Source of the DNA: Phlegmacium glaucopus
Taxonomy: Eukaryota; Basidiomycota; Agaricomycetes; Agaricales; Cortinariaceae
Reading direction: 5' to 3'
Assembly: GCA_015039465.1 (NCBI GenBank)
Contig: MU130533.1
Span: 62,001-126,000 of the forward strand
Length of the DNA stretch: 64,000 nucleotides
The translations under genes and the position numbers were made by a program. This document shows positions 38,779 through 48,874 of this stretch, in pieces; within the stretch, counting starts at the first letter, position 1, and each line of letters begins with the position of its first letter. The notes beneath the pieces are model-generated. The model saw only the letters and a list, made by a program, of their open reading frames with translations, did no database searches and was not told the origin of the DNA.

Positions 38779-39018
38779 TTACTCGGGGGCCTTTTCTTCT
38801 ATCCATCTTCGGGGACGTTTGACCACCTTCACTTGGCCGTCTTTCATGGATGCTGCTTCATTATCGCTGTCCGCGAATCGTGCTCGATCTGGTCGGACAG
38901 GGCAAGGAAGGATATTTGATGCTGAGACCGTTAAACATGCCACAATGAAAGTGAGGCCGAAGAGAGAGGAAATGATTGAGCGGCGTTGCGACAAACGAAG
39001 GACTTTGTGGATGGTCAT
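38779..39018 (-). CDS. Small single-span membrane protein, unnamed
   Basis: An intronless 79-residue frame: MTIHKVLRLSQRRSIISSLF, a hydrophobic segment FGLTFIVACLTVSASNIL, a CPVRPDRARFAD stretch, an acidic patch and a basic end VVKRPRRWIEEKAPE. A basic N-terminus followed by one helix suggests a mitochondrial or ER membrane protein. The compact layout (117 bp from the MFS stop, 220 bp from the divergent uS14m start) and protein-like composition support a real gene. I do not recognise the family. Confidence 0.55.
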   Translation of the reverse strand: MTIHKVLRLSQRRSIISSLFGLTFIVACLTVSASNILPCPVRPDRARFADSDNEAASMKDGQVKVVKRPRRWIEEKAPE

Positions 39019-39238
39019 TCTATGGCTACAACATTAGTTACGCGTTATAAGAGCCATTAAGCAACAGACCTAACATATATCCATGTCTAGTTGGAGAAGC
39101 CTACTGTCGTTGCAAAAAAGTCAAAGTCACTTGAAATGGTGTTGGTACACAAATCTTTTTTGTTCTTCCGGTTGGGGCCGTATTTGTATCTGTTTCACGA
39201 AGGCTTCCCCAAAGTTCCTTTTACATACATCCACCATC

Positions 39239-39600
39239 ATGGTCAATGCCCGACTGGCCAGAGATATAAAAGCCCGGCATGGTGTCCTGGTCAACGAAGT
39301 TGCACGCAGAGCTTACCTTTTTGTTGCTCGAAACCAAACGCTTTCTCCACAAATCCGCCATCACGCTCAATTGCAATTGAACACCTTTGGCAAATATACT
39401 CGTCCAACTGCTGTCAAAAACCGCTGCCATGAATCTGGCAGAGGAAGGGGTATAATGTCGGAGTTTGCTTTATCTAGAGTATGTGACAACACTTTTACTT
39501 GGTCCTTCATATTCACATTCATATTGTCCATTCGTAGTTTCAATTTCGGTTGAAGGCTCTCAAAGGTGAACTTCCTGGCGTACAGAAAGCGTCATGGTAA
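39239..39600 (+). CDS. MRP2: Mitochondrial small-subunit ribosomal protein uS14m
   Basis: Component of the mitochondrial 37S ribosomal subunit. The start at 39239 gives MVNARLARDIKARHGVLVNE, then LSPQIRHHAQLQLNTFGKYT, RPTAVKNRCHESGRGRGIMS and EFALSR. One intron (39480-39537, GTATGT to CGTAG) joins FQFRLKALKGELPGVQKASW and the stop. The PTxVKNRCxxSGRGRG signature and the C-terminal LPGVxKASW are diagnostic. About 101 residues, normal for the family. The 3' end converges on the bZIP gene with 127 bp between stops. Confidence 0.95.
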
Positions 39601-39727
39601 TTGGATGAGTGAGTAAATGAAATGAATTACCCTCTAATTATTCATTCAACTTTCTTAATGTAGGACACTATCTCGTCCATCCATTCATAATCACATCCAG
39701 TATACATATATTAATATCAAGTTTGTA

Positions 39728-41520
39728 TCAAGTTTGGGATCGCTCTCCAGTAATGTCAGATGTTAACAACTCAGGTTCTCCCCTTTCACGCCGCCATCGG
39801 TTCGAAACTTTCAAGACGGCTGTGTCGATAAGAAATCTGTACAATGTTTCTAAATATATGTTTCAGTCACCGAATTTGAGAGCTTACCCGTATTTGCGGA
39901 GGAATTTCTCGCCGATTTCCCAACTGCTGTGAGCTAAGACATCGTCTCCGTGGATTGTGATGTCTTGACGAAGATCAATAGCACATTGAAGAAGGTCGTA
40001 ACGATCTACAAAAGGTTCAATAGAAGTAGGCGACAAGCACAATGATCTCGCACCTCGAAAAAGGATCATACGATCTCGTAATTCGGGGTGAAGGATACGA
40101 TCCAGGAAACTCTCTGATAAACTTATAAATTCAAATTCAGTTTAATGCATAATCAAACCGTACCGTGAGGTATAGTTCTGGTGAAACGCGTATTAGTCAA
40201 TATCCATGATAGTCACATCGACTCCATACCTCTGTACCAAAGTTGGTCGAAGAGAAGCTGGAAGACAATACGACGAATTCCTTTTATAGTTTTCAAGGTG
40301 GTAACTAAACGAATTCGCTCAAGGCATAAATTTATTTGTACGAAAGAAGACTCACCTAATTAATTTTCGCGCCTCATTCATTTTTGGATCATCTTCTTCA
40401 TCGATCTCATCAGGTGGTTCGGGTGCGTTTGATCGCTGCATGCCTTGGGGTGAACCATAGGAAGCCGACATAGGTTGCTCCATGTTCATGTTCACCCCAG
40501 GAATGTAGGAAGGAGGATAGCCATTGATGTTTGAACCAGGAGGATATTGTGATGGATTACCTGACGTTGATGGTTGCATGAATATCTGTGAAGGATTTGG
40601 TCCTGACATTAGTTCTGTAAACATAGCGGGCCTCTCTTGTGTCTGTGTGCTCGCAGAATAGAGGGACTGAGGGCCAACGGAGGACTGGGATACTGGGACT
40701 ATCAGTGAGAATCCATTCTGTCGATCCTCTAAATTGATATCATCATTGCGAGCCTTCTTTGATCGAATAAGAAGGGGATCTTCTGCTGCGCGCTTCCGGC
40801 TTTGCATTGTTGCGGAGCCAGCTTCTGTACCTTGGGATTGTTTCCGCTTCTGGTAGCCTTCCCATGCAGTGTCCGTTTCCGACTTGTTGACGAAGTTGTT
40901 GAAGTCGCCCATCTCCCAACCGAGTTTAGGTAGGAGTCCGCCAGCCCCCTCGCCGATGAATGTCGCTAGGCCACGCAGAAGTTGACGAAGAGTCTGATTT
41001 TCTGCCATTAAATCTGCGAGTGTTTGAGGTACATATGGTTGGACAAGATGTATGTAATGTAAAATAAAGACCTTTCACCATATTTCGCATTTCACCCATG
41101 ACTTCATCCTTGCCCCCCGAGAGGAGCTCAACGCGAGCTTCCAGGTCGCGTATCTATATTTTCGACATAAGTAACTTGAAGCAGGTTAAATAAAGACTAA
41201 GACTAACCCGTTGTTGCTTTCTTAATCTGAATTCTCTTTGGGCTATACGATTTTGGTCACGGCGAGCGGCTTGAGAACTTTAAGCGGTAGTTCAGAAGCA
41301 TGAAACAGACATCATTGATGAAGCACACACTTTGGATTTTTCTTTCTGCCCGGTTTACCTGGTGGATGACTGTCTCCGGCATGTGACTCAAAGTCTGTGT
41401 CCTAGAAGCACAATCCAAAATGAGTGTATTTTTAATTTACGAGAAAGATTTGCAGACTACCTCAAAGTCCCCGGATAGACTACGTGCTCTGCTATTTCTC
41501 AGTTCCTGTCCCTCATGCAT
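39728..41520 (-). CDS. AP-1-like (YAP-type) bZIP transcription factor
   Basis: Nuclear bZIP protein. The start used here is the ATG at 41520 (MHEGQELRNSRARSLSGDFE). Introns then join DTDFESHAGDSHPPGKPGRK to the basic region NSQAARRDQNRIAQREFRLR (NxxAQxxFR pattern of fungal AP-1 factors) and a leucine zipper through IRDLEARVELLSGGKDEVMG, EMRNMVKDLMAENQTLRQLL. The central part is Pro/Ser/Met-rich. The C-terminal region (IDLRQDITIHGDDVLAHSSW, EIGEKFLRKYGFLIDTAVLK, SNRWRRERGEPELLTSDI) looks like a folded domain seen in basidiomycete relatives. No Yap1-type C-terminal cysteine-rich domain is evident. An upstream exon in 41520-41980 cannot be excluded. Confidence 0.85.
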
Positions 41521-42863
41521 CGGCAGTTTGTGGTATTGGGTGAGAGATATTACGAGTGCAACCCGCAATTTGGTCCGATTCTAAACGGACACATCCAAAC
41601 AAATACACAGCTTTCTGCAACACATACGCTCGGACCTGCACGGGAGCAACCGGGACCCTTATCGAGCCATTACCTCCTATCATATATTGATATTTAGGAG
41701 GGTTCACAGTAGCCATTTCTCTCCAATGCTTCATCCTAATTTTCGTTTTATTTTTGATGTCAGTTGAAGAAGAAAAAAGGGTGGATCTAAAAACACCGAC
41801 ACATGGCATTTTTTCAGAAAATACACCATTCCTCGGTTCATTTTTTTCTTCTCACTTCTTGAAAAGAAGAAGAATCTCAGGTTGAGCTCATGATACAAAG
41901 ATCTTTTGGCGTTCCGTGCGTCCGGTCGTTGAGAAGATGACCAACTTGAATTTGCGTCCGAGTCGGCGCCCGGCATCTTCTACACTGTATCACCCAAACC
42001 CCTTGGTCTTAGATTGTACTTAGCTGATTTGGAATGTCCACTTAAGTTTTGTCTTCAGGTTTTACAGGTGTTTTACAGCGCCAAGGTACATCTGTAAATC
42101 AACCGGCGGTGAGAGGGAAGCGCCGCCGGAAAGCAGAGATTTGTGTTGAGCAGGGTCTGCGTTACGGAGTTTGAGGTGTGCCGCTGTGCCAGGTGATCCC
42201 GATCTCATTTTCCTCCGAGTCCGACGATTTTGAAAATTCCACGATATACTTCTGAAGTTCTGATTGGCTCAACCCTGATTTGACCGAACTTTAGTGATTT
42301 GACCTTTTGGTGTCATTCCAAAGGTTAGGCTCGCTCAAATCCCCGAGACAAGTGGATGATCTTGTTAAGTACAAGGCTAGTCATTTGCCAGGACAAACGA
42401 AATAAAAATGGACTGAAAATGAGACATTTGAGATATAACTACGCTTCTCCGATATTTGTGGGGCTTGACCGAAGTGCAGGCAAAGTGCAGGGGAAATAGA
42501 CTGAGAGTTATTGTTAAAAAATGACCAAAAAAAAGCTAGTGTAAGTATCCCTATTCTTAGCAAGATTCACGGGTCAGCTTTGCAACAGATTGCAACCGAA
42601 TGTACTGTATTTGCAGTCGGGTTCCCAACCTCATTGTGATTAGCGGGGCCATTTGGACTCCTTACGTTTGCTTTCGATAAGCGATAGAGATGAAGGAAAA
42701 TCTAGGATAATTTTTTTAGCGGGCCTATCGTATGTCCATAGTGCACGAAATTATATCCTTTGACAAGACATTTATGTATCGGCGCCCGTTCTTTTTCTGC
42801 CTCAAGTAACTTGGCAACGCAGATATTTTTGAAAAGAGATATGTCAGGTACTATAAAGCTTTG
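41521..42863. other. 1.3-kb upstream region of the bZIP gene
   Basis: It contains short upstream frames (for example minus 41731-41976 and 41513-41809) that could be leader uORFs or an unrecognised first exon of the bZIP gene. The remainder up to the RPB12 stop shows no coding signature. Confidence 0.45.
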
Positions 42864-43208
42864 TCACCGAGCTTCAAACTGCACCACTGATCAAACAAAA
42901 CATGAGCAGAACAGCAATGCAACGGTCTTTTACAAAACGTACTTCGTTTAGTTCGCTTTTTGTACATTATGCGATGACCACATTCTCGACAACGAATGGG
43001 TTCTCGGGATTTAATCTCATTTTTGGCACCGCAATCTTTGGTGCGTAGAGTTAACCTGTGGATGGATAGACAAGATAGCGACCAAAAGCCTCTCACCAGC
43101 ACACAAATATTCCATGTCTTGACGAGGTGGCACATATCCTCCTCCTCCTCCTCCTCCTCCTCCACCTGTGCTGGTGTTATTTACTATTCCCTGTTGCTGC
43201 TGATTCAT
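42864..43208 (-). CDS. RPC10: RNA polymerases I, II and III shared subunit RPB12/RPC10
   Basis: Smallest zinc-binding subunit common to the three nuclear RNA polymerases (yeast ABC10-alpha). The start at 43208 gives [14 protein letters not shown] then a run of ten glycines and [13 protein letters not shown]. An intron (GTGAGAGG to CACCAAAG) leads to [20 protein letters not shown] and [12 protein letters not shown] second intron (GTACG to GATCAG) gives the conserved end MVQFEAR and the stop. Both CxxC pairs (LCADCG, RCRECG) are present. The polyglycine leader, encoded by a CCT repeat, is unusual for this short protein. Confidence 0.95.
43138..43163. repeat. (CCT)n microsatellite encoding the RPC10 polyglycine tract
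   Basis: Eight tandem CCT units plus CC lie within exon 1 of RPC10 and are read as GGN glycine codons on the minus strand. Length polymorphism between strains is likely. Confidence 0.85.
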
Positions 43209-44356
43209 TGATGACTTAGACTTAGTCCAAGAGATGTTGAAGTATTTCAAAATTCACACGTACGATGACATAATCAATAGTTTCTGGGTTTCCCAAACCG
43301 GAAACTAGAATCTATTTTGCCTGATGCAATGCCTAGAAACCACTAATGCCTGGACAGTTTACATAGATCATAATAGACATTTTCATACTATTTAGACATA
43401 TTACTATTTTTGTAGGTTTCTCTGTACCTTGTTTCCCAAGCAGGTTTTCAGAAAATCGGAAGGTTTCCAAGTTTTCCGGTTTCCGGGTTTTAAGTGATTT
43501 TTGCTTGGTTTCCTTGGTTGCTCATATTGAAGAACCCGTGGAAACTTTATTCCTTAAAACTGATGCTTCTCGCTGACCCACAAAAAACTAGGCTGCACAC
43601 AATGGATGCAATTCCTCACCATGGCAAACGTTGGGAGTTAGTTACAATGATCTGATTGCTCAAGCAATAATGGGGTTGTATATCTACTTATACTTGCTTT
43701 TACAATCAAGTCTCCATTCTAGAAGAAGATCGTGACCAGTCTGTCGATCAATAGTTACGAGAATCGATACCAAGACCAGCAGGCTTTGACAGTTGATTAT
43801 CGGTATCCACAGATCGGTATTGGCCCATAAACATGAACTGAGGCTGCTCTGGCTGCTGGCATGGGAGTCTCATACCGCCCGACCTCAGTGCTCATGGCGA
43901 GTGACTGTTCACAACTTTGACGTTGGAAACCAAACTTCAGAAGAGCGTTTTGATGGCTGAGCGGCTCCGTTCCGGTACGTGTGCGCCTCTTGTACCGGAC
44001 GGTCATGACACCACCCTAATTCTTTGCGTATAAATTTCATTGTTATTATTATGCCAAAGGGACTAGAATTCAAAACTTCCTTCTCATCCGGAGACTGTGG
44101 CAGTAGTTCCAAAAGCAGAAAGATGCATCTCCTTGCCGACCGGTGACCATTTTAGAATCTTTACTACGATGGGTGGGTCAGTTGGGTTACCTTGATAATT
44201 GTAACCTCATATCTTGACGACATAACCGTGGGTTGTCTCCAAGGTGTACAACTGTGCCTTTATAGGTCGCCTCATTGCCTCTTCGCCTTTCAAGGTGCTT
44301 GTTGGCCCCCCCCCCTCCCCCCTCATTTTGACTTTGGTTAAAATACCTGTTGCAAA
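43209..44356. other. Divergent intergenic region with GGTTTCC motif cluster and hairpin
   Basis: From 43281 to 43545 the motif GTTTCC or its complement GGAAAC recurs about seven times in 260 bp. At 43967-43978 and 43992-44002 the arms ccgttccggtac and gtaccggacgg can pair with one bulge. A C10-T-C6 tract at 44306-44322 sits 35 bp before the next start codon. Frames around 43797-44112 (minus) are short and unrecognised. Confidence 0.55.
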
Positions 44357-45215
44357 ATGGATTCACTCCCTTCATTCATTGAACTCATGGCTTCTCTGGG
44401 CTTGGAACAAGTGAAACAGATTCCCACAGCAGATAAATCTCCTTCACCCCAACCTTCCTCTCCTCGTTCACCTGTTATAGGATGTAAGAATGCACCTATG
44501 AGAACGAGATCCAGTTCTAGCCCATCCCTTCGGGAAGTGGGTACCCGACACCACACCTCTCGTTATCTGCCATATTCTCCAGCACTGGTACGTCATGGTG
44601 GCATTTAAATTTGACATGACCTGACAACTCCCAGTCTCTCACTCGCCGAAGAGGCAGTTTGTCATCTGTTTCTTCATCGTCAGATTTTGAATCTTCTCCT
44701 GTAAGTGCTGGTTTCTTTTCAAATATGGATCTATTGTCAATAACGTCGCATAGACATTCCCAATTCCTCCCCGACCTCGTCCGCGAAAGACTCGCAATAA
44801 ATGCTTATCCGTCAACGTCTACGGTTCCTCAAGCGATCTTGCAGCTGATACACCCATCTCTACTTATGTCCGCCGCAAAACGCCAGGTACATCGCCCACA
44901 TCGCCGACCTTCAATCGCGACAGTGGCTACGAGTCGTCAACGTCGCCTACAGCGATGCCATTTTTAATACCCAGTCTTCCCGTCCTCCTCCCCAATTCTT
45001 CAAGCTCAGAATCCTTCCCGAGCACACCTACCTCTGACTCTGAGCTCGAGGATGTTGTGCGGACCTTCCCTAAAACTGGTCCCAAGCGTTTCTCTAAAAG
45101 CAACAATATAAATTGTCGCATTGTCCGTAAACCTACTGGCGTCAGGATCTCGGTCCCACCTTATCCCACCAACCTTTGTGAACGATATTCGCATCGGAGA
45201 TCAAACAAGGACTAA
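44357..45215 (+). CDS. Low-complexity hypothetical protein
   Basis: Three exons splice cleanly. MDSLPSFIELMASLGLEQVK begins a Ser/Pro-rich protein. An intron after YSPAL (GTACGT to CCCAG) leads to SLTRRRGSLSSVSSSSDFES. A second after SSP (GTAAGT to ATAG) leads to TFPIPPRPRPRKTRNKCLSV, NVYGSSSDLAADTPISTYVR and RDSGYESSTSPTAMPFLIPS. The end has an acidic stretch (SDSELEDVV) and a basic tail (KRFSKSNN, YSHRRSNKD). About 235 residues with no recognised domain. Ser-Pro and basic clusters would suit a phosphoregulated nuclear or signalling protein, but that is speculation. The consistent splice frames support a real gene. Confidence 0.65.
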
Positions 45216-45628
45216 TTCTAAGTAAAAAAAAATCATCAGTCATTCCTTTCATGTCATTCTTTCTTTTGGTGTTCGTGTAGTAGACTTTTCTTTGTTTTCA
45301 CAACACCACACTCTTTATTGTCTCAGGGACTCTAATTTTTCTTCTGTTGTTTTATGCCTCTTTATTTGCTCGATCTATGTACAACAATGACATGCCCTTT
45401 TGTATGTACACACACATTTTACATAGTACATCTCGGTCCGTAGTCCAAGAATACACACACAATGTAAAAAAATCATATTGACCTATTCAACGCCAAGAAT
45501 GACAAGAAACATGCATTCACAGGTCAACTGATCACAATGCTGCTGGACGCCCGAAATTTCCGACTGCAACCGTTGTCATATAATGAAATCTAGGTAAATC
45601 TCAGGTACGAGGAGGGCCTCTAAACGTA
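45216..45628. other. Spacer between convergent genes
   Basis: About 410 bp of T-rich and A-rich 3'-flanking sequence between the low-complexity gene and GPATCH11. No coding or structured element is seen. Confidence 0.6.
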
Positions 45629-46974
45629 TCAATCATGGTCATCCTCGTCTGGCCCAGGACATTGGCTTTGTATCTCTCCTTCACTTTCGTACTTGACTCC
45701 ACACCAAAAACAGTATGCGTGCTTGTCACGGAGATAAGAGAGTACGAGGTAAAGTCGGTCTTGAGCCTTGACGAGAAAAATTAGTAACGAGGAGTTGTTT
45801 TAATTTGAGTTAATGATCAGACCTGGAGACGCAGGAATTGCGTAGCTTCTTCGAGAACCTCGGGACTATATTGATCTTCGGCAGGTATAAATGATTTCTT
45901 ATTTGTCGTTGACTCTTCATGATCCACAGGCTGCAATGCATCGGCCTGCATTTGTTTTCGCAGACGAGATTGCACTGATTCTCCCGTCTCGTTTGGAATA
46001 ATGCCAATGTTGCTGGAATTATGTGCCGACAAGGCATCCATGAGACCTCGGGGAAACGTGTTAGGGTTGTTGGGGTTCAACCATAAAACATTGAACTTGT
46101 GGAACCCAACAATCAGTTCTTCCGTTGTAAAACGTATCAAACCGTGAAAAAACTCACCGATTTTTCCATTTGTTCGTCCAAAGTTGCACAAGTAAGTTGA
46201 GCTGGAGCTAACGAGTCAAAGGTTAACGTCGTATATATTTTCAGCATGAATGAAACGCCTTGACAACACACCTAGCCTGCCTTCGGCACGACGATTGTTA
46301 TAGTCGTCTCTGGCTCGTTCGCGGAAGTCGCGATGATCCATGTCTTCAGCCATTTTGGCCATTTTGGCCAGTCTTTCTGCTGCGCTGGGCGATCGCGCTC
46401 GCTTGCCTAACCCGATGCCCTGTCTCCCTAATATAAAGCATCAGAGTCAAGATGGAAATATGCAAAGCTAAAAAGTAGATCGACCTGTCCATTCATTCAA
46501 TGGTAACGGCTCCGTTTTATGTTTCGTATGTATATTCATAACAGGCAGAGTCTCGCTGACAGTAGGCGTATCAGATGTAAAGCCTATCCCTTGGGGTCCG
46601 CCGCCTTCAGCATTGTTTTTGAGTGGTGAGCCCAGAGGAGAGTTCTGTATGTCATTGGCCAAATGATCATTATTCCCAAGAGCTTGACCAGGTTTGAAGC
46701 CCATTTTCATCATGATTGACAAAGCTTTATTTCCTGAACTCATTCCAGCGTCTTCTTCCTCCTTTGCGCGTTCAAAGAGACTCTTGCTGAGACCTTCCTC
46801 ACGAGATTCAATCTCGCGCTGACGTCTGCTCTTGATCCTGTTCTGCTCATTCTTTGATTGGGCTTTCCTTTGAGCTGCTTTTCGTAGTTGAGAGTACGTT
46901 GTGGGTTTCGAGGAACTTTCATGTTCGTCAGGCAAGAACTTGTTTGAAAGATAGTCATCTTCATCCGAAGACAT
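45629..46974 (-). CDS. GPATCH11: GPATCH11-like G-patch domain protein
   Basis: G-patch proteins activate DEAH-box helicases in RNA processing; GPATCH11 (CCDC75) is the closest match. The start at 46974 gives MSSDEDDYLSNKFLPDEHES, then a basic coiled coil (KAAQRKAQSKNEQNRIKSRR, REIESREEGLSKSLFERAKE). The G-patch begins at NKALSIMMKMGFKPGQALG. It is interrupted by a low-complexity insert and resumes after PLPLNEWTG with RQGIGLGKRARSPSAAERLA. Later parts are KFNVLWLNPNNPNTFPRGLM, YSPEVLEEATQFLRLQ and the conserved end LRDKHAYCFWCGVKYESEGE, which has a CxxC like the family's C-terminal zinc-finger-like domain. Five introns. Confidence 0.88.
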
Positions 46975-47299
46975 GATGCATATTGGTCAACAACCATCAG
47001 TTGATATCATCGGACGCTGAAAACGTGACGAAATAAATAAACCGAGAACAATATTGAATTTAAAGGACACGCGGCGTATGGTAGTAGATGAAAGGAAGAA
47101 AAGAATGCAATGCAACTCATTAACAAATGAAATCACAATGCATAATGAACTAAAAAAAACGGCACCAGACCGAAGGGTAAACAACGAAATGCTATCAACA
47201 ACGCAACGCATATCGAGGGGACAAAGAACGAGGATGTAGAATAGCGTAACCGTAACAAGGCATATCATAAGGCGTGTTTCTTCTGGGACATGATCATTA
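46975..47299. other. Spacer between co-directional GPATCH11 and RRM genes
   Basis: About 325 bp containing the GPATCH11 promoter and the 3' UTR of the RRM gene, both read from the minus strand. No other element is recognised. Confidence 0.55.
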
Positions 47300-48466
47300 T
47301 TAAGCGGGACCAGTAGCACCAGGGCCTGCAGCACCATCTTCCGTGGTCTCGTTTGCAGCTGATTCATCGTGAGAGGGATTGACAGCAATTTTGACAGCAA
47401 TGGGACGGCCGCCAATGTCCTTGCCTTCTAAAGCAGCAATGGCCTTTTTCTGCTCTTCTTCACTGCCAACGTCCACGAAGCCATAACCCTTGCTTTTCCT
47501 GGGTTGACCCCACCGCCTGCGGACAATGCGAGCGTTGACAACTTGAATGCCAGCTTCGGTGAAGAGTGCGGACAGACCGGCATCATCGACAGTAAAACCG
47601 AGGTTGGCAACAAATAGAACGCTCTTGGACGGTTCGCCAGCAGGGTCCTCTCCAGCGGGACGAGGAGGGCGGGGGGTCCTAGGCTTGCGAATACGAGTCT
47701 TCTTGGGACCCTCAGTTGCCTCGCCTTCGGGCAGAGAGGAGGCAGGGGCAGCAGGTGCTGGCCCAACATCGGCTCCGTCGGCGTCAGCCTTTTTGCCCCG
47801 ACGCTAGATAAGGAGAAGTCAGGATAATGCTACTGGAATTGAAAATGCTAAGGACATACAGCAGACTTCTTCTTTTTCTTTTTGGGTTTGGCGGCATCGT
47901 CTGACTCAGGTGCTTCAGCATCTTCAGCTTTGGGCGCCTCGCCGTTAGCTTCTGCCTCTGAGACTTCACCGGGAACGGCTTTGCCGCCGCGCCTGCCGGG
48001 TCTCCTCTTTGATTTCTTCTCTTTCTTCTCCTTGTCTTTTTGTTCGGACGGTTTGGCAATCTCAACGATTACCTGACGACCATCGAGCTCTGTCTTGTCA
48101 AGAACTTGGACGGCCTTTTGAGCGGCCTCTGCTGTGGCAAGAGCAACGAAACCATAACCCGCTGAACGAGTGCCACGTAGAATAACCTGGGCGGTAAGGC
48201 TGAGGGCAGAGGATATGAAAGAGACCGTGAGGCTGTGCAAAGTGCCACGTACATGTCGCTCTGAACAGGAGCAAAGAAAGCCTTCAGCCCCTCATCGGTG
48301 GTAGTGTAGGCAAGGTTTCCAGCAAATACCTTTCGAAAAAAGAGAAGATGAGATAGAGTTGATAGATGAAGTAAACATGAAGAAATACTTTGAAGCTGGG
48401 TGTTTCCTCTAGGGAGACCGATGGCACGCCATTTTCGGTGACAGGTGCGGCTTGGGCGTTGGACAT
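47300..48466 (-). CDS. Two-RRM RNA-binding protein
   Basis: RNA-binding protein with two RRM domains separated by a Lys- and Ala-rich linker. The start at 48466 gives MSNAQAAPVTENGVPSVSLE. RRM1 spans introns: VFAGNLAYTTTDEGLKAFFA (RNP2), then VILRGTRSAGYGFVALATAE (RNP1-like) and TELDGRQVIVEIAKP. The linker contains KKEKKSKRRPGRRGG and AAKPKKKKKKSA. RRM2 reads SVLFVANLGFTVDDAGLSAL, then KSKGYGFVDVGSEEEQKKAI (RNP1 KGYGFVDV) and IGGRPIAVKIAV. The tail is short and acidic. The layout resembles nucleolin-like or Sgn1-like factors, so a nucleolar or mRNA-binding role is possible but unproven. Four introns. Confidence 0.87.
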
Positions 48467-48874
48467 GATAGGCTTGAATGAACTGGTGAGTTTCTTTTGT
48501 TATGAACGCGGGGGTTGGGCTGAACTGGTTGAACCGGTTATTTCGTGTCAAACTTGGAGGTTAAAAGGAAAAAAAGACTTGTGTGACCACTTTATGTCGT
48601 GGTTACACAAACAGTAGTCAACTTTGAAAATCTTCATTGACTCAGAACCAACATTTGTTAATTAATTTACTGCCGCTACTTAAAGTTGTATTGTATACAC
48701 ATGAGGATTGCTATGAAATAATTGAAAGAAAGATTGAGCCTGACAACGAAATGGGGTCCGTGCGTGCACGTACCGGGATCAGCCGTGGTTGGTTTATGAA
48801 ATAGAAGAAAATTTAAATTCCCATAGACTACCTTGTTACCAACCCTTACGCTCCTTTATTCGCTCCTTTCTACA
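48467..48874. promoter_or_regulatory. 408-bp divergent promoter between the RRM gene and GH128
   Basis: It separates the two start codons. A gtgcgtgcacgtac palindrome-like stretch lies near 48760-48774. No TATA box can be assigned with confidence. Confidence 0.45.

Noticed and set aside
43950..44070. Possible tRNA-Ser/Leu gene on the plus strand (TGGCTGAGCGG A-box)
   Set aside because: No B-box and no acceptor-stem pairing could be found; the downstream hairpin does not fit a variable arm.
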